DNA of 40,725 nucleotides, taken from positions 1-40,725 of the forward strand of contig CABZTD010000016.1 of assembly GCA_902528515.1 (NCBI GenBank). Reading direction: 5' to 3'. The DNA is from K189A clade bacterium. GTDB taxonomy: Bacteria; Pseudomonadota; Gammaproteobacteria; Pseudomonadales; Azotimanducaceae. This document shows positions 1 to 9,238 of this stretch, piece after piece. The stretch's first letter is position 1, and every line of letters begins with the position of its first letter. The position numbers and the translations under genes were made by a program. The notes beneath the pieces are model-generated. The model saw nothing but the letters and a program-made list of their open reading frames with translations, ran no database searches and was not told the origin of the DNA.

Positions 1-465
1 GCATTCTGGGGCCTTGGCAGGTGTGATGGGTCGATGGCTGCGCATCCATGCTCGCTTTGCAAGCCCAGAATTGTCCGGGCTTAAGTCAAAAATTCCAGCA
101 GACAAACCTTCGTTTACCGAGCGCAGTAGGGGTTCTCGTACATCGAGTGACGGTACTATAGATATCGGATCTTCCTCGGCTAACGCTAGCAGCTCGGTCT
201 TAGTATCAACGCGCTTGAAAATGACCACTTCGACGGTGAACAAGTTGTCAGGCAGTCGTTCATCGAGGGATTCAAGCCCCGCCAGCCGCGTGGCAGCATA
301 GTTTGCGTTCAGGGCGTCTTGCTGCGACGTATCCCAGGCATTGGTATTCGTCGACACATTGCCCTCTGCATGGGCCATAACGGCTGGAACTGCGGCTAGA
401 ACGCCACTGAAGATCGCGAACAGTAGGAACTTCAAATGATGCAGGACCGTATCTGTGTCACTCAT
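1..465 (-). CDS. CsiV-like exported protein, N-terminal part (truncated by window edge)
   Basis: The minus strand is open from an ATG at 465 to the window edge, giving 155 residues with no stop. Residues about 8-32 form a signal-peptide-like segment (hydrophobic core FLLFAIFSGVLAAVPAVMA, then AHAEG). About 80 residues in, the stretch LFTVEVVIFKR resembles the opening of the CsiV family, periplasmic proteins linked in Vibrio to the PBP1A/LpoA peptidoglycan synthase. The gene follows mfd on the same strand with an 82-base gap, an arrangement I recall from Pseudomonas and other gammaproteobacteria. No convincing Shine-Dalgarno is visible. The family call rests on one short motif plus synteny, and the C-terminal half is missing. 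Confidence 0.6.
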   Translation of the reverse strand, partial: MSDTDTVLHHLKFLLFAIFSGVLAAVPAVMAHAEGNVSTNTNAWDTSQQDALNANYAATRLAGLESLDERLPDNLFTVEVVIFKRVDTKTELLALAEEDPISIVPSLDVREPLLRSVNEGLSAGIFDLSPDNSGLAKRAWMRSHRPITPAKAPEC

Positions 466-547
466 GCGCTGTGATGGGTTAGCAGGTAAGGGCATCCGTT
501 TCCGCTTCGATTTGCTGGCGTTGCAGCAGTGAGTGCTCGGATCACCC

Positions 548-3500
548 TCAGGCTGCTTTGCTATCCGCAGACAATAGCCTAAATAGGGCCTGAACGAATA
601 TGACCCGATCCTCAAATGTGGGCAAAGATTCTTCAATTCGCAGAGTTGAGGCACCATCGAGACGGTAGGTACTGCTGTGTTGCTGTACCAACTGCACGAC
701 GGCCATGGGCTCAACCCGGGTGGTTTTGCTGAACTCGATTTTACCCTTGGATTCCGCCAGGTCGATTTTGAGGATGCCCAGGCCCTGTGCGGCAAGTTTC
801 AAAAGAGTGATTTCAAACAGATTCTTAACGGAGTCGGGTAGCAGACCAAATCGGTCGATGATTTCCGCCCGAAGATCATCAAGCTCTACTTCAGTGCCGG
901 CTCCTGCTATGCGCTTGTACAGGATCAGACGACTTTGCACATCGGGTAGGTAGTCTTCGGGTATGAGAGCGGGCACGTGGAGATTCACTTCCTGATTTAC
1001 CGGTTCCAGTGGCGTGTCCCGATCAGGGATCTTGCCGGCCCGCAGCGCTTCCACAGCGCGGTTCAGCATTTCCAGATACAGGGAAAAACCGATGGATTCG
1101 ATTTGGCCCGACTGATCGTCCCCTAGGAGTTCGCCGGTGCCGCGGATTTCCATATCTTGGGTAGCCAGAGTAAAGCCAACGCCAAGTTCTCCCGCGGCCT
1201 CAATCGCCTCTAAGCGTTTCACGGCGTCGGCGGTCATGCTCTTTGGATCGGGCGTGAGTAGATAGGCATAGGCTTGGCGGTGGCTGCGTCCGACCCGCCC
1301 GCGCAGCTGATGTAGCTGCGCTAAGCCGAATTTATCTGCCCGCTCGATAACAATCGTGTTGGCATTTGGAATGTCGATGCCGGTTTCAATAATCGTCGTA
1401 CACACAAGTACGTTGAGGCGACGGTGATAGAACTCGCCCATCACCTGTTCCATTTCGTTCTTACGCATTTGGCCGTGGGCGACGCCAACGCGTGCTTCCG
1501 GAACCAGCGCCTCTATGTCGCTGGCTGCTTGCTCAATGGTTCGCACCTCATTGTGCAAATAAAACACCTGACCACCGCGCATCAGTTCTCGGCTGATGGC
1601 TTCCTTTATGTTGTGGTCTCTTCGTGGCTGCATAAATGTTTTGATCGATAGTCGCTTGGCTGGTGGCGTCGCGATAATCGACAAATCCCTGAGCCCGCTC
1701 AATGACATGTTGAGAGTTCGCGGGATGGGTGTGGCGGTAAGCGTCAGTACGTCGACTTCCGCCCGCATCGCGCGTAAGCGCTCTTTTTGACGCACGCCAA
1801 AACGATGCTCTTCGTCAATGATGACCAGACCTAGGTCGTGATACTTGAAATCCGGATTCAAGAGTTTGTGGGTCCCAATCAGAATATCGATGTTGCCTGA
1901 ACGACAGCGCGCGCTGATGGCGTCGGTTTCCTGCTGACTGCGCTGCCGAGAAACTACGTCGATGCTGATTGGCCAGCTCGCGAATCGATCTCGAAATGAC
2001 TCGAAATGTTGTTGGGCCAGCAGAGTGGTGGGCACCAATAGAATCACCTGTTTGCCGCTTTGCACTGCGGTAAAGGCGGCGCGCATCGCAACTTCGGTTT
2101 TACCGAAACCGACGTCGCCACAGACCAAACGGTCCATCGCTTGCTCCGCCGCCAAATCGCGCAAGGTTTCTTCGATTGCAATGCCTTGGTCCGGAGTGAC
2201 TTCGTAGCCAAACTCGTCGGCAAACGCCTGGTAGTCGTCGGCGTTAGCACTTAATTGATGTGACTTGCGAGCGGCACGCCGCGCATAGATATCGAGCAAT
2301 TCTGCGGCGACGTCGATAACCTTTTCTGCCGCCTTCTTTTTCGCGCGCTCCCATTGATCTGATCCAAGGCGATGCAGCGGGGCACTTTCCTCGTCAGCGC
2401 CAGCATAGCGGCCGACTAGATGCAGGGATGTGACCGGTACATAGAGCTTAGCACTTCCCGCATAACCCAAGGTCAGAAACTCCTCAGCGCTGCCATCAAT
2501 CGTTAGGGTTTGCAGTCCGAGGTATCGGCCGACGCCGTGATCGACATGCACGACCGGCGCACCCATGTTCAGTTCTGTGAGATTGCGGACAATTTGTTCA
2601 GGATCGATAACTCGCTTACTGCTATCGCGTCTTTTGCCACTGGTCCTTGTGCCCAGCACATCGGCTTCGCAGACGATCACACCGTCTGGTAATTCCATAC
2701 CCTGCTGTATAGGGCCAATGCAAATGCTGTGACCGTCACCGACAAGATGCTCTGTAAAACCATCAATGTGCCTGGCCTCGATGTGATGCTTACGCAGGAG
2801 CTCGTCGAGAACCTCACGTCTGCCGGCAGATTCGGCCACAAAAAGCACGCGTTTTTCGCGTTTCTCCACATATTGCTGCAGCAGATGTGCAGGTGTTTCA
2901 GCCTTGGCGTCAACCCGCAGGTCCGGCAAGGGCTGGGCCGCAAACTCGCACTGATGCTTTGGGTGTTCGCCGCCAAGCACGATGCGCTTGCGTGCGCCTA
3001 GGCGCTGATTGAGTTCGTCTGCACCCAGGTAGAGCTTCTGCGGTGCCAGGACAGGTCTCTCGACATCATGGCACAACGACTCGTAGCGTTTGTTCACGTC
3101 GTCTTCAAAAGTTTGGGCGGCTGCTGCCATGCCAGCTTCGGTAATAAAAATGGCATCTTTTGGCAGATAATCGAATAGCGTCGCAAGCTCGTGGAAAAAG
3201 AGCGGCAAATAGTATTCAACACCGTTCGGTGCAATGTAGTTGCTCACGTCCTGATAAATGCTGCACTGACGAACATCTACCTGAAACAGGTCGTGCCATT
3301 GCTCCCGAAACCGGGCAACGGCTGCGTCGTCAAAGGGAAATTCTTTTGCCGGCAACAGGTCCAGACGCTCTATGCGTTCGACAGTCCGCTGAGAATCGGG
3401 ATCAAAGGTCCGCAGGGTATCGATTTCATCATCAAACAGATCGATGCGCACCGGCAGGGCGGCACCCATGGGATAGATGTCCATCAAAGCACCACGCACG

Positions 3501-4087
3501 GCATACTGACCGCGCTCGGTAACGGTTTCGACGCACTGATATCCGGCGGACTCCAGGGCTAGACGCTGGTTGGCAACATCGAAGGTCGCGCCGCAAACGA
3601 GTTCAAAGCATGCGCCGTCGAGGTAACTCAGAGGCGGTACTCGTTGCATCAGTGTGGATACAGGCACGGTTAGCAGGCCGCATCTCGCGTGTCTTAAATG
3701 TTGTAGCGTGCTTAGGCGCTCAGAAATAATGTCCTGGTGCGGCGAAAAAGCGTCATAGGGTAGGGTTTCCCAGTCCGGGAAACGCAGATTAGGTACGCTG
3801 GCATCGCTGGAAAAAAACGTTACGCCATCATGCCAGCGATCCGAGGTTGCAGGCTGGTTGGTCACAACGACGCACAGCTGGTCGAGCTGTTTCGCCATGG
3901 ATACGGCGGCTAATACATCGGCGCTGCCATGCAATCCAGTCCAGTGCAGACGCATGCCTTCCTTGCTGGGCAGGCAGAGGTCTAAGCGCGGGCGTGATGG
4001 GTGTTCTAGCGCCGCTGGCGCTGGGGCCGTAGTCGACTCGTGGTTAACCAAGTATGCGTCCTTTGTGCGTGCGTAAATCAGTGACAC
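548..4087 (-). CDS. mfd: Transcription-repair coupling factor Mfd
   Basis: This 1179-residue ATP-dependent translocase displaces RNA polymerase stalled at DNA lesions and recruits UvrA. Its length is close to the E. coli protein (about 1150). Domains are in the expected order: an N-terminal UvrB-homology region, a CarD-like RNA-polymerase-interaction domain around residues 510-570 (VVHVDHGVGRYLGLQ), then the RecG-like motor. Motor motifs include Walker A GDVGFGKTE near 660, DEEHRFG near 754, LTATPIPRTL, and the GRVGRSHRQAYAYLL segment near 930, followed by the C-terminal TRCF domain. The ATG at 4087 adds about 40 residues before the conserved region; the internal Met in MRLHWTGLHG is a possible later start. 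The gene is divergent from the oxidoreductase operon at 4360. Confidence 0.97.
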   Translation of the reverse strand: MSLIYARTKDAYLVNHESTTAPAPAALEHPSRPRLDLCLPSKEGMRLHWTGLHGSADVLAAVSMAKQLDQLCVVVTNQPATSDRWHDGVTFFSSDASVPNLRFPDWETLPYDAFSPHQDIISERLSTLQHLRHARCGLLTVPVSTLMQRVPPLSYLDGACFELVCGATFDVANQRLALESAGYQCVETVTERGQYAVRGALMDIYPMGAALPVRIDLFDDEIDTLRTFDPDSQRTVERIERLDLLPAKEFPFDDAAVARFREQWHDLFQVDVRQCSIYQDVSNYIAPNGVEYYLPLFFHELATLFDYLPKDAIFITEAGMAAAAQTFEDDVNKRYESLCHDVERPVLAPQKLYLGADELNQRLGARKRIVLGGEHPKHQCEFAAQPLPDLRVDAKAETPAHLLQQYVEKREKRVLFVAESAGRREVLDELLRKHHIEARHIDGFTEHLVGDGHSICIGPIQQGMELPDGVIVCEADVLGTRTSGKRRDSSKRVIDPEQIVRNLTELNMGAPVVHVDHGVGRYLGLQTLTIDGSAEEFLTLGYAGSAKLYVPVTSLHLVGRYAGADEESAPLHRLGSDQWERAKKKAAEKVIDVAAELLDIYARRAARKSHQLSANADDYQAFADEFGYEVTPDQGIAIEETLRDLAAEQAMDRLVCGDVGFGKTEVAMRAAFTAVQSGKQVILLVPTTLLAQQHFESFRDRFASWPISIDVVSRQRSQQETDAISARCRSGNIDILIGTHKLLNPDFKYHDLGLVIIDEEHRFGVRQKERLRAMRAEVDVLTLTATPIPRTLNMSLSGLRDLSIIATPPAKRLSIKTFMQPRRDHNIKEAISRELMRGGQVFYLHNEVRTIEQAASDIEALVPEARVGVAHGQMRKNEMEQVMGEFYHRRLNVLVCTTIIETGIDIPNANTIVIERADKFGLAQLHQLRGRVGRSHRQAYAYLLTPDPKSMTADAVKRLEAIEAAGELGVGFTLATQDMEIRGTGELLGDDQSGQIESIGFSLYLEMLNRAVEALRAGKIPDRDTPLEPVNQEVNLHVPALIPEDYLPDVQSRLILYKRIAGAGTEVELDDLRAEIIDRFGLLPDSVKNLFEITLLKLAAQGLGILKIDLAESKGKIEFSKTTRVEPMAVVQLVQQHSSTYRLDGASTLRIEESLPTFEDRVIFVQALFRLLSADSKAA

Positions 4088-4359
4088 GTGTGCCGACTAA
4101 GTGGCAGGGACGAGTTTACCTATTGCTATACCTTGTGTCAGTGCTCACGGCGTCGAATGTTGGTGAATCTCTTGCATAAATGGCATGGTCGGCCATCTTG
4201 ATGCCTTGCTATTTGGCACCCAAATCGGCTTTGTTAGGCACTGGCGTATCACTATTGGCTACGCTAGAGTTTCGTCACCGCGAGGGGGTCGCGTTCTATC
4301 AATAGAGGGGAATGTGTTGGCAGAGGTTGTTATTGCCTCTCTTTGTCGCGCACGTAGCT

Positions 4360-6144
4360 ATGGAACCAACAAATATTTTCGACCCAAACTACTTTCATAA
4401 AGTAGTGGACTGTCAGTACGCATGTCCTGCGCACACACCAGTACCGGAATACATTCGATTAATTGCTCAAGAGCGCTATACACAGGCGTACATGCTTAAT
4501 TGGGACTCGAATGTGTTTCCTGGCGTGCTTGGCCGCACCTGTGATAGGCCCTGCGAGCCTGCCTGTCGCCGAGTGCGCACCGAGGAAACGCCAGTGGCTA
4601 TCTGCCGCTTGAAGCGAGCTGCGGCGGATAATAAGGGCGACCTAACGCCATATTTACCCCATGTGCCAACAGAAAAAAATGGTAAGCGCATCGCCCTGAT
4701 TGGGGCGGGGCCCGCATCCCTTGCGGTGGCTCGAGATTTATTGCCCTTTGGCTATGAAGTGCATCTGTTCGAACAAGACGAAAAGGGTGGGGGCTTTATG
4801 CGCAGCCAAATCCCTGCCTTCCGCCTACCTGAGGAGGTGCTGGATGAGGAGGTCGAGCGCATTTTGGACATGGGCGTGCACTGCCACTTCGGTCAGGCCA
4901 TCGACAGTTTGAAAGCGCTTATGGCCCAGGATTTTGATGCCTACTTTGTCGGCACTGGCGCGCCTCGTGGTCGGGATCTGGAACTGACTGGTCGGGATCA
5001 GGTTGACGAATATATACACATTGGCATCGATTGGCTGAGTAGCGTCGCCTTCGGTCATGTCAGCGAGATCAAGGGCAAGGTCATCGTGATGGGCGGCGGT
5101 AATACCGCCATGGACTGCTGTCGTACCTCGCTTCGATTGGGTGCCGAATCGGTGATGGTCGTCGTGCGCTCTGCTTTTGAAGTGATGAAGGCCTCCGAGT
5201 GGGAGAAAGAGGATGCCATGCGCGAGGGCATTCCGATCATAAACAACCGCCCTCCCAAGGAATTCGTGCACGAAAACGGCAAGTTGAAGGGTGTGCTTTT
5301 TGAGTGCGTAACCCCCGTTCGTGGCGACGATGGGCGGCTGCGCTATGAGCCGTCTGGAGAGCCTGAGGAATTCATCGAGTGTGACCATGTGTTGATGGCT
5401 ATTGGACAGGACAATCACTGCCCGTGGATTGAGCGGGATTTGGGCATCAATTTTGATAAGTGGGATTGTCCGGAGCTGGATGAAATTACCCTGCAATCTA
5501 CAAATCCCAAGGTTTTTTTTGGCGGTGACAGCGCCTTTGGTCCGGAGAATATTATTTGGGCATCCGCCCATGCACATCGCGCCGCGATCAGCATTCATCT
5601 TTACTGCCAGGGCAGGGACCTAAAAAACGATCGCCCTCCAGAGGGCGTTAATTTGCTATCCACCAAGATGGGTGTACATGAGTGGGCGTACGACGCGGCT
5701 CATGATCCTGCCAAGCGACACCTCGTTCCTCTGGTGGAGCACGAGTCATCGCTGAACAATCTTGAGGTGGAGGTTGAGCTTGGATTCGACGCCCAACTTG
5801 CCGCTCAGGAGGCTCAGCGCTGCTTGAACTGCGACGTTCAAACGGTGTTCTCCGATAACCTTTGTATCGAATGCGATGCCTGCGTCGATATTTGTCCCAT
5901 GGACTGTATTTCGTTCGTCGAAAACCAGCCCGAAGCAGAGCTTCGTCAGACGCTGACCGCTCCGGCACTCAATGCCGAGCAAGACCTCTATGTTTCTAAT
6001 GGTCTTAAAACCGGGCGGGTGATGGTTAAGGACGAGGATGTTTGTTTGCATTGTGGTTTGTGCGCCGAGCGCTGCCCAACAAATGCGTGGGATATGCAGC
6101 GTTCAGTTGTCCACGTACCACAATTGGGTTCATTCGGGGAGTAG
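4360..6144 (+). CDS. GltD-like NAD(P)/FAD oxidoreductase with C-terminal 2x[4Fe-4S] ferredoxin domain
   Basis: This 594-residue flavoprotein probably passes electrons between NAD(P)H and the 2-oxoacid oxidoreductase encoded next. An N-terminal glutamate-synthase-beta-type Fe-S region has Cys18, Cys22, Cys61, Cys65 and Cys69. A Rossmann FAD motif (IALIGAGPASLA) follows near 115-145, then a second dinucleotide site (VIVMGGGNTAMD) and the AIGQD motif. The C-terminus carries two [4Fe-4S] motifs: Cys502/505/508/512 (then CPMDC) and Cys562/565/568/572. The start is uncertain. ATG 4360 begins the family-like sequence (MEPTNIFDPNYF) but lacks a Shine-Dalgarno; TTG 4333 has AGAGG six bases upstream; ATG 4312 is one base after AGAGGGGA. 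The stop lies six bases before korA, so the genes are likely co-transcribed. The donor or acceptor direction is inference. Confidence 0.9.
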   Translation: MEPTNIFDPNYFHKVVDCQYACPAHTPVPEYIRLIAQERYTQAYMLNWDSNVFPGVLGRTCDRPCEPACRRVRTEETPVAICRLKRAAADNKGDLTPYLPHVPTEKNGKRIALIGAGPASLAVARDLLPFGYEVHLFEQDEKGGGFMRSQIPAFRLPEEVLDEEVERILDMGVHCHFGQAIDSLKALMAQDFDAYFVGTGAPRGRDLELTGRDQVDEYIHIGIDWLSSVAFGHVSEIKGKVIVMGGGNTAMDCCRTSLRLGAESVMVVVRSAFEVMKASEWEKEDAMREGIPIINNRPPKEFVHENGKLKGVLFECVTPVRGDDGRLRYEPSGEPEEFIECDHVLMAIGQDNHCPWIERDLGINFDKWDCPELDEITLQSTNPKVFFGGDSAFGPENIIWASAHAHRAAISIHLYCQGRDLKNDRPPEGVNLLSTKMGVHEWAYDAAHDPAKRHLVPLVEHESSLNNLEVEVELGFDAQLAAQEAQRCLNCDVQTVFSDNLCIECDACVDICPMDCISFVENQPEAELRQTLTAPALNAEQDLYVSNGLKTGRVMVKDEDVCLHCGLCAERCPTNAWDMQRSVVHVPQLGSFGE

Positions 6145-6150
6145 GCTTCT

Positions 6151-7977
6151 ATGAGCAACAACATTAATGACTTTGTCATTCGCTTCGCGAATGTAAACGG
6201 GTCAGGATCAGCCAGTGCAAACGGCATGTTTGCCAAAGCGCTGTTTCGCATGGGTATTCCTGTGGCGACTCGCAACATCTTTCCCTCAAATATCCAGGGG
6301 CTGCCGACCTGGTTTGAAGTGCGGGTAAGCGAAAAAGGCTACCTAGGCAGACGCGAGGGCGTGGACATCATGGTGGCCATGAATGCTGAAACTTTCGCCG
6401 AGGACATCGATAGTATCCTGCCCGGAGGCTACCTACTTTACGATAACTCTAAGCCCCTAGCGAAGGAATTTGTGCGGCAGGACATTCATGAGATGGGCAT
6501 CCCCATTGCCACGATGTTGCTGCCCGAATTTGCAGATCCCAAGCAAAGAAGTTTGTTTAAAAACATCACCTATCTTGGGGCCCTCGCAGCACTGTTGAAC
6601 ATTGAGTTCGAAGTCATTACGGGAATGGTTTCAACCCAGTACAAGGGTAAGGATGCTCTCATTGAGCCGAATATCCGCGCCCTGGAACTGGGCCGCAATT
6701 ATGCGCTTGAGTATCTTTCGGCCCCGCTGCCGCTTCAGGTAAGGCGAAGTGATGCCGTAGGTGACCGCATCATGATGGAGGGTAATGACGCAGCCGGACT
6801 GGGGAGCCTCTACGGAGGCGCTACCGTGTGTGCCTGGTACCCGATCACACCTTCGACCTCGGTCGCAGAGAGTTTTGAAAATCACTGTAAAAAGTTACGG
6901 CTTGATCCACAGACCGGGGAGAAGAATTACGCCTTTGTGCAGGCCGAGGACGAATTGGCTGCGATTGGTATCGTGATTGGCTCGGCCTGGAACGGTGCGC
7001 GCTCGTTTACGGCTACCAGTGGCCCAGGCATATCGCTAATGTCTGAGTTTTTGGGGCTTGCCTACTTCGCGGAGATCCCAGCAGTGGTCTGGGATATTCA
7101 GCGCTCTGGACCCTCAACCGGTATGCCAACGCGCACCCAGCAGGGTGATCTGATCAGCGCCGCCTATGCCTCCCATGGCGACACCAAGCACCCGCTGCTG
7201 TTCCCAGCCAGTGCCAAGGAGTGTTTTGACTTCGCTGCCGATGCACTGGATTTGGCAGACCGCCTGCAAACGCCTGTACTTGTCCTTAGCGACCTTGAAT
7301 TGGGCATGAACGAGAACTTGAGCGAGCCGCTGGAATGGGATGACGCCCGTCGCTACGATCGTGGCAAGGTGCTCAATGCACATCAGCTCGATGAAATTGA
7401 AACGTTTGGTCGGTATCTTGATGTAGATGGCGACGGTGTGGGTTATCGAACATTGCCCGGCACGCATCCGGACAGAGGCGCATTCTTCACTCGCGGCACA
7501 TCTCGGGATGAGTATGCGGCGTACACCGAATCGCCCGATGCCTATCAGCGCAACATGGAGCGACTGCAGCTGAAATGGCAGACCGCACGCCAACTTGTCC
7601 CAAAGGCCGAGATCGTTGGCCAAGGTGGATCCGTAGGCGTGCTGTATTTCGGCACGACTTCGCTGCCGATCCCCGAGGCTCTAGATAAACTTGCCGTGAG
7701 AGGGATATCCCTGGATACCTGCAGAGTGCGCGCATTTCCCTTTGGTGACGGGGTCGAAGCCTTCGTTGCCGAGCACGATTTGATATTTGTGGTGGAGCAG
7801 AATCGCGATGGGCAAATGCGCACGCTACTTATCAACGAACTGCAAACCAATCCGGCTAAGTTGATCCCGATTTTATACTTCGCGGGACTTTCTATTTCGG
7901 CTGATTTTATCGATGAGCAAATCAGTGCCTATTACGAAGATCACAAACTGGCACGCCTGTCGGAGGTGAAATCATGA
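6151..7977 (+). CDS. korA: 2-oxoacid:acceptor oxidoreductase, fused gamma-alpha subunit (KorA type)
   Basis: This is the 608-residue large subunit of a CoA-dependent 2-oxoacid oxidoreductase, probably 2-oxoglutarate or a related 2-oxoacid to acyl-CoA, with electrons going to a ferredoxin-type centre. Residues about 10-190 are the gamma domain, opening with the glycine-rich NGSGSASANG segment. The alpha (pyrimidine-binding) domain starts near 205 and has the family YPITP motif at 230-234 and the TSGPGISLMSE segment. Domain II lies in the last 110 residues. A GGGGAGTAGG stretch precedes the ATG. The stop overlaps the korB start as ATGA (7974-7977), indicating translational coupling. The fused gamma-alpha layout is the two-subunit type known from archaea and several bacteria. 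Substrate specificity cannot be read from the sequence. Confidence 0.92.
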   Translation: MSNNINDFVIRFANVNGSGSASANGMFAKALFRMGIPVATRNIFPSNIQGLPTWFEVRVSEKGYLGRREGVDIMVAMNAETFAEDIDSILPGGYLLYDNSKPLAKEFVRQDIHEMGIPIATMLLPEFADPKQRSLFKNITYLGALAALLNIEFEVITGMVSTQYKGKDALIEPNIRALELGRNYALEYLSAPLPLQVRRSDAVGDRIMMEGNDAAGLGSLYGGATVCAWYPITPSTSVAESFENHCKKLRLDPQTGEKNYAFVQAEDELAAIGIVIGSAWNGARSFTATSGPGISLMSEFLGLAYFAEIPAVVWDIQRSGPSTGMPTRTQQGDLISAAYASHGDTKHPLLFPASAKECFDFAADALDLADRLQTPVLVLSDLELGMNENLSEPLEWDDARRYDRGKVLNAHQLDEIETFGRYLDVDGDGVGYRTLPGTHPDRGAFFTRGTSRDEYAAYTESPDAYQRNMERLQLKWQTARQLVPKAEIVGQGGSVGVLYFGTTSLPIPEALDKLAVRGISLDTCRVRAFPFGDGVEAFVAEHDLIFVVEQNRDGQMRTLLINELQTNPAKLIPILYFAGLSISADFIDEQISAYYEDHKLARLSEVKS

Positions 7978-9029
7978 CATTTGTCACCAAGCCTAGAGTC
8001 CATCACCCGAATTTACCGATCAATGAGTTAGGGCTGACGCGCCGCGACTACGAGGGCTCGATATCGACGCTATGCGCTGGTTGTGGACATGATTCCGTAA
8101 GCGCGGCTATCGTGCAAGCGTGTGCCGAGCTGTCCTTGCCCCCGCATCGCTTTGCCAAAGTTTCGGGCATCGGTTGTTCCTCGAAAACCCCGAGCTATTT
8201 TTTGAATCGAAGTCACGGATTCAACTCCGTACATGGTCGTATGCCAAGCGTCATTACAGGAGCGAATTTGGCGAATAGGGACCTTATGTGTATCGGCGTT
8301 TCCGGTGATGGGGATAGTGCTTCAATAGGTCTCGGGCAGTTTGCTCACGTGGTGCGCCGTCGCACCAACATGCTGTATCTGGTGGATAACAACGGCACCT
8401 ACGGCCTCACCAAGGGACAGTTCTCTGCGACCAACGATAAAGGATCCACCAGCAAAAAAGGTGCGCCGAATCTTTATGAGCCCATTGATTTAGTCAGTAT
8501 GGCGCTGCAGTTGGGTGCCAGCTTTGTGGCGCGCAGTTTCTCTGGCGACAAACGCCAGCTCGTGCCGCTGATCAAAGCGGCTTTGAAGCACAAGGGCATG
8601 GCCTTTATCGACGTAATCTCACCCTGCGTAGCCTTTAACAATCATGCAGGCTCGACGAAGAGTTTTGAGTTTGTGCGCGAGCATATGCAAAGTGCCGTTC
8701 AGGCAGATTTGATTTTTGGGCAGCCAGAAATCACTGCGGATTATGCGCAGGGCACCCGAGAGAGTATCACCATGCCTGACGGCAGTATCCTGCAGCTGTA
8801 CAAGGTCGATGCGGACTACGACCCTTATGATCGTATTGGTGCGCTAACCTATGTGCAAAAAATGCACGAAGAGGGCCAAGTGGCGACGGGACTTTTGTAC
8901 GTCGACCCCGATGCCGTCGAATGCCATGATATTTTAGAAACAACTGCCACACCCCTGAACGCGTTGTCCGAAGACGCGCTATGTCCCGGTAACGAGGCTC
9001 TCACGGCAATCAATCAGGGATGTAGATAG
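7974..9029 (+). CDS. korB: 2-oxoacid:acceptor oxidoreductase, beta subunit (KorB type)
   Basis: This 351-residue thiamine-diphosphate-binding subunit partners the preceding gamma-alpha protein. The ThDP/Mg motif is clear: GDGD at 111-114 followed by VDNNGTYGLTKGQ. Four cysteines match the ligand pattern of the beta-subunit [4Fe-4S] cluster in two-subunit enzymes: Cys34 and Cys37 (CAGCGH), Cys68 (GIGCSSKTP) and Cys218 (SPCVAFN). The internal cluster would relay electrons from ThDP towards the ferredoxin domain of the flavoprotein encoded first in the operon. Translation is coupled to korA by a 4-base overlap. Most aerobic gammaproteobacteria use the 2-oxoglutarate dehydrogenase complex instead, so a complete KorAB set here is notable. 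No separate ferredoxin gene is adjacent. Confidence 0.92.
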   Translation: MTFVTKPRVHHPNLPINELGLTRRDYEGSISTLCAGCGHDSVSAAIVQACAELSLPPHRFAKVSGIGCSSKTPSYFLNRSHGFNSVHGRMPSVITGANLANRDLMCIGVSGDGDSASIGLGQFAHVVRRRTNMLYLVDNNGTYGLTKGQFSATNDKGSTSKKGAPNLYEPIDLVSMALQLGASFVARSFSGDKRQLVPLIKAALKHKGMAFIDVISPCVAFNNHAGSTKSFEFVREHMQSAVQADLIFGQPEITADYAQGTRESITMPDGSILQLYKVDADYDPYDRIGALTYVQKMHEEGQVATGLLYVDPDAVECHDILETTATPLNALSEDALCPGNEALTAINQGCR

Positions 9030-9238
9030 AGTCTTTAGCTTCTGGCTAGTTCAATGTCATCCATTGAGCCTGCCCGCCAATCCTAATGGTGCCTGCCTGT
9101 GGGATCACCTATGACATGGTGATAAACTCGCGCGCCGCCGACACAGGGCGAGGGTGCAAAGCTTAAAACGGCACAACTGCACCCAGCGTTGTGAGCAGAA
9201 GCAGTGCCATCAAAAGTGTAATTGAGCGAGGAGACACC

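Noticed and set aside
4185-4400. Plus-strand ORF of 71 codons before the oxidoreductase operon
   Set aside because: It overlaps the true gene start in another frame, has no family features and spans the divergent promoter region.
4825-5598. Minus-strand ORF of 257 codons inside the GltD-like gene
   Set aside because: It is antisense to a gene with clear FAD and Fe-S motifs; its product has no recognisable domain and reflects codon bias of the real frame.
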